A stretch of DNA of 64,000 bases from Nitrospirota bacterium. Lineage in GTDB: Bacteria; Nitrospirota; Thermodesulfovibrionia; Thermodesulfovibrionales; Magnetobacteriaceae. Made by a program: the position numbers and the translations under genes. This document shows positions 25,170-34,414 of this stretch, one piece after another. The DNA is taken from positions 62,001 through 126,000 of the forward strand of contig JADFYO010000001.1 of NCBI GenBank assembly GCA_015233015.1, written 5' to 3'. The stretch's first letter is position 1; each line of letters begins with the position of its first letter. A model generated the notes under the pieces. That model saw nothing but the letters and a program-made list of their open reading frames with translations, was not told where the DNA came from and made no database searches.

Positions 25170-25565
25170 ATCTCAATCCCCTCATATAGTGCTGCAACTT
25201 TAAAGTATTATAAAAACTATTACTTACTGCTCACTGTCATTAGCAAAATCCTTGCCAGAGACAATTAATAATTTATCATCAAGTTGGCACTGGATTACGT
25301 CATTGTAAATAACATATAATAAACAACTTGTTATACGTATATAGTTAGAGCGACTGTTAATATATTGTTCAAATATAAATCTCGAATTGGCTTGAATAAT
25401 TCTACCCCGCGTCAAGACTCCAACACCCATGCCTACAGTTTATATCATTCTACCATTGCAGGGAAATCGTCCTGAGCCTGTCCTGAGCCTGTCCTGAGCC
25501 TGTCCTGAGCCTGTCGAAGGAAGGAACCGGTTACTTTTTTATACGTAATTTAATATAATAAGGAT
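25170..25565. other. Intergenic region between divergent genes, A/T-rich, no gene seen
   Basis: About 396 bp between the divergent minus-strand helical-protein gene and the plus-strand DUF3786-like gene. It is A/T-rich and contains TATAAT-like hexamers without a properly spaced -35 partner. An open frame on the minus strand (25224-25430) lacks a ribosome binding site and was not accepted. The only structured element is the 11-bp repeat at 25470-25521. No tRNA or known riboswitch was recognised. Confidence 0.6.
25470..25521. repeat. Four tandem 11-bp units ending in a dispersed TCGAAGGA element
   Basis: TCCTGAGCCTG is repeated four times without change (25470-25513) and runs into TCGAAGGA, so the last unit forms TCCTGAGCCTGTCGAAGGA, a partly self-complementary 19-mer. 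A relative, TCCTGAACCTGTCGAAGGA, occurs at 45602-45620. Short dispersed elements of this kind are common in intergenic DNA of several phyla; here one end has been amplified in tandem. Confidence 0.85.
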
Positions 25566-26180
25566 ATGGCAGGCGGTGAAGACAAGGGCTGGGAGCAGTT
25601 ATCAGGCCACATCCCGGAAGATGTATGTAAGAGGGGGCTGGTTTCTTTTGACCTGTCATCGGGTGTATATATTATTAAATCCTTTAACATGGACTTTAAG
25701 TTTTGTGCCAAAGACAGGACTATATCATTTGCCTCACCGGAAGGCGAGACATTCCTGAGGCAATTTGGGGATTTTTACCGGCTTTCGTCCCTTTGGTATC
25801 TTAACGCCACAAAGGATATTCCCCTGACCGGACGGCTTGTTTTACCGCAGAACCTCAACGGAGGGGAGATTTTTTTTCGCGGCTCGCATGTGCTGCCACT
25901 CGCACGCCTCGCCGCCAGATACGAAGCCGGCAGAGAGGAGTTCCTATCAAATGGGATTAACGTGCTTGGTGGTTCTGCCGCCGCATATGGGGACGCGGCC
26001 GTTGTCTTATACCCCTACCCTAAGGTTCCCGTTACGCTTATCCTGTGGCTTAAGGACGATGAGTTTCCGGCAAGGGTGGAGTGTCTGCTGGATACATCGA
26101 GCGAATTTCACCTGCCCATAGATATAATCTGGATGGTCGCTATGATGAGCATTCTTTTGATGCAGCGGGCACCAGTTTAA
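25566..26180 (+). CDS. DUF3786-like protein of unknown function
   Basis: A 204-residue soluble protein. The pattern (WEQLSGHIPEDVCKRG, then GVYIIKSFNMDFKFCAKDRTISF, a middle LSSLWYLNATKDIPLTGRLVLPQNLNGGEIFFRGSHVLPL, and late YPYPKVPVTLILWLKDDEFPARVECLLD) fits the DUF3786 family, known mainly in anaerobic bacteria and without an assigned role. AAGGAT lies just before the ATG. It precedes pseB by 88 bp on the same strand but may not belong to the sugar operon. Confidence 0.65.
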   Translation: MAGGEDKGWEQLSGHIPEDVCKRGLVSFDLSSGVYIIKSFNMDFKFCAKDRTISFASPEGETFLRQFGDFYRLSSLWYLNATKDIPLTGRLVLPQNLNGGEIFFRGSHVLPLARLAARYEAGREEFLSNGINVLGGSAAAYGDAAVVLYPYPKVPVTLILWLKDDEFPARVECLLDTSSEFHLPIDIIWMVAMMSILLMQRAPV

Positions 26181-26268
26181 ATAACTGGAAATAAATAACT
26201 GAAAATAGTGTAAAATTATATATCGTGATGCTTTTTTGTAAATTATTCTGGCAGAAGGAATATAACTC

Positions 26269-27270
26269 ATGTTCAATGACAAGGTAGTACTGATAACGGG
26301 TGGAACGGGGTCGTTTGGCAGAAAGTTTGCGAGTTATATGCTCAGTAAATACAACCTGAGGAAATTAATTATATTCAGCCGGGACGAATTTAAGCAGCAT
26401 GAGATGTCCATAGAGTTACCCACGTCCAGATATCCCATAAGATACTTCCTCGGCGACGTAAGAGACCGGGAGCGTCTCTACAGGGCATTTAACGGCGTTG
26501 ACTATGTCGTACACGCCGCGGCGCTTAAGCATGTCCTCGCGGCCGAATATAATCCCTTTGAAGTCGTAAAGACAAACATCATCGGGGCGCAGAATATAGT
26601 GGAGGCGGCCATCGATAACGGCGTAAAGAAGGTCATAGCGCTATCGACCGACAAGGCGGTCAGTCCGGTTAATCTCTATGGGGCAACTAAACTGGCAATG
26701 GAGAAAATCTTCATTGCGGCAAGCTCCTACGTAGGAACGAAAGAGACGAGGTTTTCGGTAGTCCGGTATGGAAATGTCATTGGCAGCCGCGGCAGCGTCG
26801 TCCCAATTTTCATCGATATGTATCGCAGGGGAATAAGGGAACTTACGGTAACAGACGCCCGGATGACAAGGTTTTGGATGACCCTCGACGAATCGGTGGA
26901 GCTTGTGAATAACTCTTTTTATTTATCGGCGGGCGGTGAGGTCTTTGTCCCCAAAATCCCAAGCATAAAGATAGTTGACCTCGTAAAGGCGATTTCCGAT
27001 GACTGCACGTACAGGGTTATTGGAGCAAGGCCGGGTGAGAAAATCCATGAGACCCTGATCTCCGGCGACGAATCCAGGACTGCCTTCGAGTACAATTACA
27101 ATGGCAGGGAATTATTCGTCTTATTCTCTCAGTTGAATTTCGAGCCGAGGATAACCTCAAAATGCAAGAAATGTAAGAGACTCCCCGAGGAATTCACATA
27201 CAGAAGCAACAAAAACACCAGCTGGCTTAATATAGACGAGATGAGGGACACACTAAGGGAATTCATGTAA
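26269..27270 (+). CDS. pseB: UDP-GlcNAc 4,6-dehydratase (inverting), PseB type
   Basis: PseB catalyses the first step towards pseudaminic acid and related sugars: dehydration with C5 inversion of UDP-N-acetylglucosamine. The 333-residue protein has the short-chain dehydrogenase NAD(P) motif ITGGTGSFGRKF, and the catalytic Asp-Lys and Tyr in STDKAVSPVNLYGATK with the 8-9 residue spacing of the characterised enzyme. GARPGEKIHETLIS near the end is also typical. Ends with a Cys-containing segment KCKKCKRLPEEF and is 5 bp from pseC. Flagellar genes nearby suggest flagellin glycosylation. Confidence 0.93.
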   Translation: MFNDKVVLITGGTGSFGRKFASYMLSKYNLRKLIIFSRDEFKQHEMSIELPTSRYPIRYFLGDVRDRERLYRAFNGVDYVVHAAALKHVLAAEYNPFEVVKTNIIGAQNIVEAAIDNGVKKVIALSTDKAVSPVNLYGATKLAMEKIFIAASSYVGTKETRFSVVRYGNVIGSRGSVVPIFIDMYRRGIRELTVTDARMTRFWMTLDESVELVNNSFYLSAGGEVFVPKIPSIKIVDLVKAISDDCTYRVIGARPGEKIHETLISGDESRTAFEYNYNGRELFVLFSQLNFEPRITSKCKKCKRLPEEFTYRSNKNTSWLNIDEMRDTLREFM

Positions 27271-27275
27271 CAAAT

Positions 27276-28469
27276 ATGATACCATACGGCAGACACTTTA
27301 TCGATGAAGGCGACATTGCTGAGGTAGTAAAAACACTCCATAGCGGCTGGATAACTCAGGGGCCAAAACCAGAGGAATTTGAACAGGCACTGGCCTCTTA
27401 TTGCGGCGCTTCATACGCCGTAGTGTTTAGTTCCGGCACAGCCGCCCTGCATGGGGCATACTTCGCTGCAGGGCTTCAGAGAGGGGATGAGTTCATAACC
27501 CCTGCTATGACGTTTATAGCTACGGCCAATGCAGGCGTGTATTTAGGGGCAGACCCGGTCTTTGCCGACATAGAATCCGATACAGGGAATATCGACGCGG
27601 CCTCAGCGGCAAGTCTGATTACTAAGAAAACCAGGCTCATAGCCGCCGTTGACTATGCCGGACATCCTTTTAACGGCAAACCTCTCTACGAGACCGCCGT
27701 CAAAAACGGCCTCGTTCTTGTCGAAGACGCCTGCCATGCCCTCGGCGCCTCACACATGGCAGACGACGGCTCATGGAAACGAACCGGCTCATGTCAATAT
27801 TCGCACATGACCGTATTCAGCTTTCATCCCGTCAAATCAATAACCACAGGCGAAGGCGGCGCCGTTGTGACAAACGATAAGGACTTTTACGACAGGCTCA
27901 GGCTGTTCGGCAGCCACGGCATCGCCAAGCACGCCGCCAATTTTCAATATCCCCCTGACGGACCATGGTATTATGAAATGCAGGAACTGGGATATAACTA
28001 CAGGATGACGGACTTTCAGGCAGCCCTCGGCCTATCTCAGCTCAAAAAACTCCCACTGTTCCTCGAACGAAGACGTGACATCGCCGCATATTATGACAAC
28101 GCCTTCAGAGGCAATCGCTTCTTCGACATCCCAGTTGAGAGGGATTACGCAAAAAGCGCCTGGCACCTGTATCCTATCAGGCTGAAAGAACAGTATAAAG
28201 ACAGTAAGAGAAATATCTTCCTGCAGCTCAGAGAAAAAGGCATCGGCGTCCAATGCCACTATATCCCCGTAACACACCATCCTTTTTATCGCCGGCGTGG
28301 TGAAGTCCACCTCCCTCAGACCGAAGATTTTTACCAAAGGCAAATAAGCATTCCCATCTTCCCGGCTTTGACATACATGGATATGGAATACGTACGCCAA
28401 AAGATATATGATGTGTTTGAAAACATGCCGGACATAGATGACTATGACGATGAATATGACTATGAATAA
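27276..28469 (+). CDS. pseC: UDP-4-keto-sugar C4 aminotransferase, PseC type
   Basis: PLP-dependent aminotransferase acting on the PseB product. The 397 residues show MIPYGRHFIDEGDIAEVV..., SSGTAALHGAYFAAGL, VEDACHALGAS and the PLP lysine in FSFHPVKSITTGEGGAV. The family match is to PseC rather than to generic DegT proteins by its start and by the YNYRMTDFQAALGLSQL block. The C terminus is an unusual acidic tail, DDYDDEYDYE. The DNA of this tail overlaps a Met/Thr-rich start of the next gene. Confidence 0.92.
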   Translation: MIPYGRHFIDEGDIAEVVKTLHSGWITQGPKPEEFEQALASYCGASYAVVFSSGTAALHGAYFAAGLQRGDEFITPAMTFIATANAGVYLGADPVFADIESDTGNIDAASAASLITKKTRLIAAVDYAGHPFNGKPLYETAVKNGLVLVEDACHALGASHMADDGSWKRTGSCQYSHMTVFSFHPVKSITTGEGGAVVTNDKDFYDRLRLFGSHGIAKHAANFQYPPDGPWYYEMQELGYNYRMTDFQAALGLSQLKKLPLFLERRRDIAAYYDNAFRGNRFFDIPVERDYAKSAWHLYPIRLKEQYKDSKRNIFLQLREKGIGVQCHYIPVTHHPFYRRRGEVHLPQTEDFYQRQISIPIFPALTYMDMEYVRQKIYDVFENMPDIDDYDDEYDYE

Positions 28470-29598
28470 CGATAGGACTGTCGCCCTTATACCAGTACGA
28501 CTTACCTCTACACGGCTGCCGGAGAAACATTTAAAGATTATTGGCCCGAAATCGATAATCTCGTGGGTCATTCACCGGCTGAAGCTCGCAAGTGAAATCG
28601 ATGAGATTGTTATATGCGCGCCAAACGAACCGGAAACAGAAAAACTTCGCCCCGTTGCCGAGGCTGAAGACGTTAAACTGTTTATATACGACGGCAGCGC
28701 AGACGATGTCGTTGGAAGGCTTACGAAGGCCGCCCAAGCGCTTAATGCCGGTATATGCGTCCTTGCAAGCGGGGACTGTCCGCTCTTGTGCCCCGAGACG
28801 ATAGACTCTATGGTTAAGATGCTCAAGGCAGACCCCACCGCCGGCCATGTCTCATTTACGCCGGTTGACGAGAAACTGCCCATTCACGAAGGCATAGTAA
28901 TCTCGCGCCGGTGGCTTTGGCAGCGGGCAGAACAATACTCTGACACACCGGCGCTGCGTGAACACCATTTTCCTGTTTTTCTCAGAGGGGTTTATCCTGA
29001 AAAATTTTCTGACGTGAAGACGCTTTCATTCAGGGACGACGCGCGTTTTTACAGCCTTAGACACAGGATTTCGGTGGATACCCCTGCCGACGTGACGTTT
29101 ATGAATACCGTATATGAAGAGCTTAAAAGGGCATCTCAGGATTTTACACTCTTAAACTCGATAACCCTGCTCAACGGCAATAAGGCCATCGCGGCAATAA
29201 ATGACCGTGTATATCAGAAGGCATTCGATGAAACCTCCTATCGTGTGTTATTTATCACCGATCCAGACGCTGTAAGCGGCAGCGTCATCAAGTCTCTTGA
29301 AATAGCCGGTTTCTTAGTGCATCACCACGGCATAGGGGCAGAATTTCTGGTTGCCGATAACGCGGTATCGTCTGTTATCAGTGAGCACGGTTATAAGGCG
29401 ATTATTGGAACTCCCCGCAACAACTTAAAGCATTACATGAGATTTGCAGCGTTAATACTTAATAACAATAAATATTACAGAATTAATACACAGCCTGACG
29501 ATATGACTGAAACAGATAATTTAAACTGGCAGGCAATAGACAGCGCCGTCTCTGCCGAGACAATTGCCGGCGAGATAGCAAAAGACATAAAGACATGA
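28438..29598 (+). CDS. SpsF-like cytidylyltransferase with C-terminal extension
   Basis: A 386-residue protein with an N-terminal nucleotidyltransferase domain (about 12-225): VALIPVRLTSTRLPEKHLKIIG is the CMP-sugar synthetase/SpsF signature, with LASGDCPLLCPETID further on. The last 150 residues, from about 230 (VYQKAFDETSYRVLFITD...), form a second alpha/beta part that I do not recognise. Position after pseB-pseC suggests CMP activation of a nonulosonate, but the sequence is of the SpsF rather than the PseF branch. The listed start overlaps pseC by 32 bp; several ATGs follow (MTMTMNMTMNN), and the one at 28462 is the most likely real start. Confidence 0.8.
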   Translation: MTMTMNMTMNNDRTVALIPVRLTSTRLPEKHLKIIGPKSIISWVIHRLKLASEIDEIVICAPNEPETEKLRPVAEAEDVKLFIYDGSADDVVGRLTKAAQALNAGICVLASGDCPLLCPETIDSMVKMLKADPTAGHVSFTPVDEKLPIHEGIVISRRWLWQRAEQYSDTPALREHHFPVFLRGVYPEKFSDVKTLSFRDDARFYSLRHRISVDTPADVTFMNTVYEELKRASQDFTLLNSITLLNGNKAIAAINDRVYQKAFDETSYRVLFITDPDAVSGSVIKSLEIAGFLVHHHGIGAEFLVADNAVSSVISEHGYKAIIGTPRNNLKHYMRFAALILNNNKYYRINTQPDDMTETDNLNWQAIDSAVSAETIAGEIAKDIKT

Positions 29599-30710
29599 CC
29601 TACTGCCCAAAAATCTCCGTAATAACCCCGTCCTTAAACAAGGCTAAGTACCTTGGGCAGGCAATAGAAAGCGTACTGAGGCAGGACTATCCACACTTCG
29701 AACATATCGTCGCCGATGGTGGCTCTACCGATGGAACCATTGAAATATTGAAAAAATATCCACACTTAAAATGGCAATCCGCTCCAGATAAAGGGCAGTC
29801 AGACGCCATGAATAAGGGTTTTATTATGTCTGACGGCGAGATTATTACCTATTTGAACGCGGATGATTACTTTGAGCCGGGGGCATTTAATACCGTAATA
29901 AGGTATTTTCAGGAAGGGGAAAAATTTGTCATGGGCTGTGTGAAAGTCATAAACGACGACGGCACTACATGGATAAACGACCCTTCTGTAAGATTTTCAG
30001 ATATGATACAGTGGTGGAGGCCGGCCATTTTCTGCTTTAATCCAACGGGATATTTTTATCTCAGAGAGGTGCAGGAAACAGCAGGGCCTTTCGACGTTGA
30101 AAACCACTACACAATGGATTACGATTTCCTTCTGAAGAGCTCTTTGACATACCGGCTCAAAAAAATAGACGCCGTTCTTGGCGCCTACCGTCACATCAGA
30201 GACACAAAATCCAGGGACTACCCTCTGAGTGAAGACTGGAAAAATCCCTTTATCTTTTCAAAAAAATACTGGAAATTCCTGCCGCTGCGGGAAATTCCAT
30301 ACGTTTCCGCCATGTATTATTATATTATATATGTGAAAGAAAACCGGAGATTGCGCACGTTAGGGAAATCGATAGACGGCGCAAAGAACAGTCTCCTAAG
30401 AAAATCTCAGGAAGCCCTGATGCTGCTTAAGTTAAGGCGCGCAGGAGGCGTTATCATATTTGGCGCCTCCAAGACAGGTGAAGAGTATCTTAATAAGTGT
30501 AAGCGAATGGGTGTGAAGATAGAATATTTTATAGATAACAACCCCTTGCTGCATGGTAAGCAGTTCATGGGAGTGCCGGTGTTCGCTCCCTCTCAGGTGC
30601 TTGAGGGAGGCAGCCATCGTGGCGTCCCCGTATTATTAGCATCCCGGGGCAGAAGGGCTGAGATGCGCCGTGGTCTTGAGGAGATGGGTTATAATGGAGA
30701 AATCATATGA
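29595..30710 (+). CDS. Family 2 glycosyltransferase fused to a Rossmann-like domain
   Basis: The 371-residue protein has a GT2 (GT-A fold) domain at about 1-215: KISVITPSLNKAKYLGQAIESVLRQ, HIVADGGSTDGTIEIL, and NADDYF as the metal-binding DxD-like motif. After a basic linker (265-280), residues 282-371 form a separate nucleotide-binding-like fold beginning VIIFGASKTGEEYL, followed by IDNNPLLHGKQFMGVPV. The same kind of domain ends the next protein. It overlaps the previous gene by 4 bp, and the next one overlaps it by 4 bp. Donor and acceptor sugars are unknown. Confidence 0.85.
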   Translation: MTYCPKISVITPSLNKAKYLGQAIESVLRQDYPHFEHIVADGGSTDGTIEILKKYPHLKWQSAPDKGQSDAMNKGFIMSDGEIITYLNADDYFEPGAFNTVIRYFQEGEKFVMGCVKVINDDGTTWINDPSVRFSDMIQWWRPAIFCFNPTGYFYLREVQETAGPFDVENHYTMDYDFLLKSSLTYRLKKIDAVLGAYRHIRDTKSRDYPLSEDWKNPFIFSKKYWKFLPLREIPYVSAMYYYIIYVKENRRLRTLGKSIDGAKNSLLRKSQEALMLLKLRRAGGVIIFGASKTGEEYLNKCKRMGVKIEYFIDNNPLLHGKQFMGVPVFAPSQVLEGGSHRGVPVLLASRGRRAEMRRGLEEMGYNGEII

Positions 30711-33115
30711 CAGATAATCTCATGGCAATTCAGCCCGAACTCTGGAAAAAAGACAGATACCTGTCTGAACTAAGAGACAACCACGGCTGGGTCGAACTCC
30801 TCTCCATAGACATCTTCGATACCCTTATACTCAGGACATGCCTCAATCCCGGAGACGTTTATCTTGAAACAGGAAAGCGGGCAATAAAAATGGGCATCCT
30901 CAGGGCAGGCATGAACCCAAGGGAATTTCAATATGTGAGGCAGCAGTCAGGCCACAGGATATTTCAGGAAAAAAGAGCTGAAATCCCTCCATCGGAAGAG
31001 ACCTTAAACGATATATACATGACTATGCCGCATAGCTTTGGCCGCATAGACGAACTCCCCGGCCTCGAAGCAGAGGTGGAAGGAGATTTTGCATTCGTCA
31101 ATCCAACAATAATGTCCCTGATTAAATATTTCAGGGCAATGGGCAAACCCATAGCCCTCCTCACGGACATGTACCTGAGCGCGGCACACATAGAGGGAAT
31201 CTTAAACCGCGCCGGATTTCCCTTAGAATGGACAGACCTCTTGCTGGTATCTAATGAAGCAGGGGCAAATAAGGGTTCCGGGGCATTGTTTGATAAGATG
31301 ATTGCCCATTTCCCTCACATTGGAAGGAACTCGGTTATTCATATCGGAGATAATCCCCGGTCCGACGGCGCGGGGGCAGAGCGCGCGGGAATAAGACACA
31401 TCCTCTATGGATATGACAAACACCTGGACATGGTTTTCAACTGGGAAGGCGTGCGGTATGAAGAGGTGCTGCCTGAAATCTCTCAGCTTAGAAAACTTGC
31501 CGCAAGACTAAACGCTGAGGATAAGGCCGGTTACACGCCGTGGTTTACCATAGGGGCGGCGGTGTTAGGCCCGTTTTTCAGCGCCTTTGCAGACTGGGCT
31601 GTCGATATCTGCATAAAAGAGGACCGGCACAGGGTATTTCCGATAATGCGCGGTGGCACATTGCTTGCGGAAATGATTGAAAACGCTGCCCGCCAAAGGA
31701 ACTTCACGTTAACCGCCACGCCGCTCTATGTCTCGAGACAGACGACCGCCTTTGCCGCCATCGAAGACTTCAATGAATGGGAGGCAGAGTTTCTCTTTAT
31801 CAGGAGAAATTTAACGATACGAAAACTATTTGAGATGCTCGAACTTCCCGAAGGGTTAGAGAAATTTTCAGGTTTCGGCGACACGCTTATTCAGGATACC
31901 GGGAGCACTGCCTCGTGCTGGTCTCTGAAACGGCAGCTGTTAGACTATCTGACGCGCCATGATATAAAAGATAAACTTAATGCTCTGGTAAAAAGACACA
32001 GGGAGCTCCTCATAGATTACCTGAGACAAACCTGCGGCGCACTTGACGGGATTGTAACCGTGGATTTCGGGTTTCAGGGCACGATACAAAATAACATCCA
32101 CTGTGCCCTGAAACATTCAGATATTGACGTGGCGATGACCCACCTTGTTGCCCTGGGTGAAGAGAATCTGAGGCAGTTAATACTCAACGGCATAGACATA
32201 AGAGGATTTGCGGGAAGCGGCGGGGAAAATCTCGATATGATCAGAAGAATAAACAGGTCTCCCGCCGTCCTTGAGGACCTTATCATAGAAGGAATCGGTA
32301 CTACTACCGGTTATATGCGGCAGGAAAACGGTTTCCTTGCCCCCGTGCTCGAGAAAGACCTTATCCCTGTGGATGAGATAGAAAAAAAGCGCTCCTGCGT
32401 AAAGGGTATCTTAAAGTTTCAGAAGATGTGGTTTCATTTCAAACGAATTAAACCAGCCCTGGCTGCAAATACAATAATGGGCAGAACGAGACAGTTCATT
32501 GCCCTTGTCCACAGGGTTGTCGATATGCCATTACCGCAGGAGGCACAGATGTTGAGCACACTTCACCACGAGGACAACTACGGCTCCGACACTATAGCCA
32601 AAATATGTAAGGAGGCAGACAACCGGCTCCTCGATGAACTTGGGCCGGAGAAATTCTTAAATAATACCCACTATGGATTTAAATACGGTCAGGTGCTATG
32701 GCCGCAGGGTGTGGTATCGCTTAAATATCCAACCTATATATTCAGGAAATATTCGGCTATGAATAATTCCCTGAACTATTTTACTATGATGAATGACATG
32801 GTTGCTCTCATGCTCGATGAAGGCGTAGGGCAGTGTGTGGTTTACGGTGCCGGTGAGATTGGGCTTATTGTCCTTCAGGCGGCCGGGATTAACGGCTTAG
32901 AGGTGATAACAATTGTAGATGCAAATAAGAATTTATGGGGGGAGCGCATCAACGGCATCGAGGTCGTGTCTCTTTCAGAGGCCATGAAAGGACAAGTACA
33001 CAACTACGCTGTGGCCTCCCATGTATTTGCCATCGAGATAGTCAAAACAATTGAGGCAGCCTATGACAATGCGGAGGTTAAGCCGCGCATTTACTCAGCG
33101 CCGTGGTATTTTTAA
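30707..33115 (+). CDS. Large HAD-superfamily protein (COG5610-like) of the glycosylation cluster
   Basis: 802 residues. The N-terminal domain has HAD motifs: the nucleophile Asp35 in SIDIFDTL, LLTDMY as motif II, and HIGDNPRSDGAGAERAGI as the acidic motif IV. The central 450 residues contain FPIMRGGTLLAEM and SRQTTAFAA, also seen in the large HAD proteins encoded in surface-polysaccharide loci. The last 110 residues form a Rossmann-like unit (VVYGAGEIGLIVLQAAGI, TIVDANKNLWGERINGIEVV) shared with the preceding glycosyltransferase. The substrate is unknown; a sugar phosphatase or transferase-associated role is a guess from context. Confidence 0.75.
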   Translation: MTDNLMAIQPELWKKDRYLSELRDNHGWVELLSIDIFDTLILRTCLNPGDVYLETGKRAIKMGILRAGMNPREFQYVRQQSGHRIFQEKRAEIPPSEETLNDIYMTMPHSFGRIDELPGLEAEVEGDFAFVNPTIMSLIKYFRAMGKPIALLTDMYLSAAHIEGILNRAGFPLEWTDLLLVSNEAGANKGSGALFDKMIAHFPHIGRNSVIHIGDNPRSDGAGAERAGIRHILYGYDKHLDMVFNWEGVRYEEVLPEISQLRKLAARLNAEDKAGYTPWFTIGAAVLGPFFSAFADWAVDICIKEDRHRVFPIMRGGTLLAEMIENAARQRNFTLTATPLYVSRQTTAFAAIEDFNEWEAEFLFIRRNLTIRKLFEMLELPEGLEKFSGFGDTLIQDTGSTASCWSLKRQLLDYLTRHDIKDKLNALVKRHRELLIDYLRQTCGALDGIVTVDFGFQGTIQNNIHCALKHSDIDVAMTHLVALGEENLRQLILNGIDIRGFAGSGGENLDMIRRINRSPAVLEDLIIEGIGTTTGYMRQENGFLAPVLEKDLIPVDEIEKKRSCVKGILKFQKMWFHFKRIKPALAANTIMGRTRQFIALVHRVVDMPLPQEAQMLSTLHHEDNYGSDTIAKICKEADNRLLDELGPEKFLNNTHYGFKYGQVLWPQGVVSLKYPTYIFRKYSAMNNSLNYFTMMNDMVALMLDEGVGQCVVYGAGEIGLIVLQAAGINGLEVITIVDANKNLWGERINGIEVVSLSEAMKGQVHNYAVASHVFAIEIVKTIEAAYDNAEVKPRIYSAPWYF

Positions 33116-33178
33116 TGTTTTTCATAAGACAGACACACTGGCGATAGAATATACTTATAGAGAGGAGGTTCTTATACA

Positions 33179-34336
33179 ATGGCTGAAAACGAATTTGACA
33201 TAGTTTGCTCTTCACATCTTTCGTGGGATTTACACCTGTTTCAACGGCCTCAGCAGATAATGTCGCGGCTTTCCAAAGACCATAAGGTGTTATACATTAT
33301 ACCCATTTCCCTGCAGGGTTTGTGGCGGTTTAAACACATGAGAAAGAGGAAATTCCGCTATTTAAAGATAAATAAAAACCTCACATACTACCGCCCCATC
33401 GTTCTGCCGTTCGGTGAGCAATTTCAATTTATCAAGCGTATAAATGAGCGGCTGGTAATTAATCGGATTAAGAGTTTTATAAGGAGGAAACGGTTTAGTA
33501 AGAACCTCCTTTTATGGTTATATACCCCGATGGCCTATTACCTGCCGGGGCAGCTTGGCGAGAAGGCCATAGTCTATGACTGTATGGATGATTTCTCGTC
33601 ATTTTTATACGCCCCTAAAGAGGTCATCGAAAAGGAAAAGAAAATCACAGAGGCCGCCGATGTGTTTTTTGCCGGTGGAGATACGCTTCTGAAAAATAAG
33701 GGCACAGGGCATCCCAACGCAACGGCATTCTCTTGCGGGGTTGACGCTGAGCACTTCGGTAAGGCTGCAAGCCGTAAAAAAAATCCCCCGCCTGCAGATA
33801 TATCCGGCATCGAGGGTAAGATTCTTGGATATTTTGGGGCAGTGGATGAGCGCATAGATTATGATTTGCTTAAGTTTGTTGCCAATTACGACAAGACATG
33901 GCAGATTGTCGTCATCGGGCCGATAGTGAAAATCAAACGGCCAGAGATTTTCGACAACATCGAAAACATCCACTATCTTGATTTCAAGTTATACAATGAA
34001 CTGCCGGTCTATGCCTCATTCTTCGATTGCTGCCTCATACCCTTTAAAATGAACGACCCTGTTACGCAGCACCTCAATCCTACGAAGACCCTCGAGTATC
34101 TCGCCATGGGAAAACCCATTGTCAGCACGGCGCTGCCGGATATAGTCGCGAATTTTACCGGCATGGTCTCTATCGCTGACACATACGAGGGATTCGCTGA
34201 ATGTGTAAAAGAACGTCTCGATGACAACAACAACGAGATGATTAATCAGGGGCTTTCCATTGTCAGGACAAAATCGTGGGACGCGATGGTTGGAGGGATG
34301 CTCGATATTATCAGAAAAGGGAATTTCTTTTCATAG
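33179..34336 (+). CDS. TuaH-like glycosyltransferase (GT-B fold)
   Basis: A 385-residue GT-B type protein. FDIVCSSHLSWDLHLFQRPQQIMSRLSKDHKVLYI is the characteristic start of TuaH-like transferases, YDCMDDFSSF follows in the middle, and HLNPTKTLEYLAMGKPIVST near 305 is the nucleotide-sugar contact region with a Glu. GAGGAGG lies about 8 nt before the ATG. A 63-bp gap from the previous gene, with a TATACT box at 33150, allows a separate transcript. The sugar is unknown. Confidence 0.85.
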   Translation: MAENEFDIVCSSHLSWDLHLFQRPQQIMSRLSKDHKVLYIIPISLQGLWRFKHMRKRKFRYLKINKNLTYYRPIVLPFGEQFQFIKRINERLVINRIKSFIRRKRFSKNLLLWLYTPMAYYLPGQLGEKAIVYDCMDDFSSFLYAPKEVIEKEKKITEAADVFFAGGDTLLKNKGTGHPNATAFSCGVDAEHFGKAASRKKNPPPADISGIEGKILGYFGAVDERIDYDLLKFVANYDKTWQIVVIGPIVKIKRPEIFDNIENIHYLDFKLYNELPVYASFFDCCLIPFKMNDPVTQHLNPTKTLEYLAMGKPIVSTALPDIVANFTGMVSIADTYEGFAECVKERLDDNNNEMINQGLSIVRTKSWDAMVGGMLDIIRKGNFFS

Positions 34337-34414
34337 CCGGCTGACTTGCCTTTACAAAAGCCGGGAGCGAAAGGCCGGGAGCGAACTCCGACCTTTTTAT
34401 CGGCAGACTAACCT

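Noticed and set aside
25224-25430. 68-codon minus-strand ORF in the intergenic region
   Set aside because: No ribosome binding site and no recognisable features in A/T-rich DNA; kept as non-coding.
34337-34414. Terminator between the convergent glycosyltransferase and cytochrome-porin genes
   Set aside because: Only a 4-bp GGAG/CTCC stem before a short T run is seen, within a doubled GCCGGGAGCGAA sequence; too weak to list.
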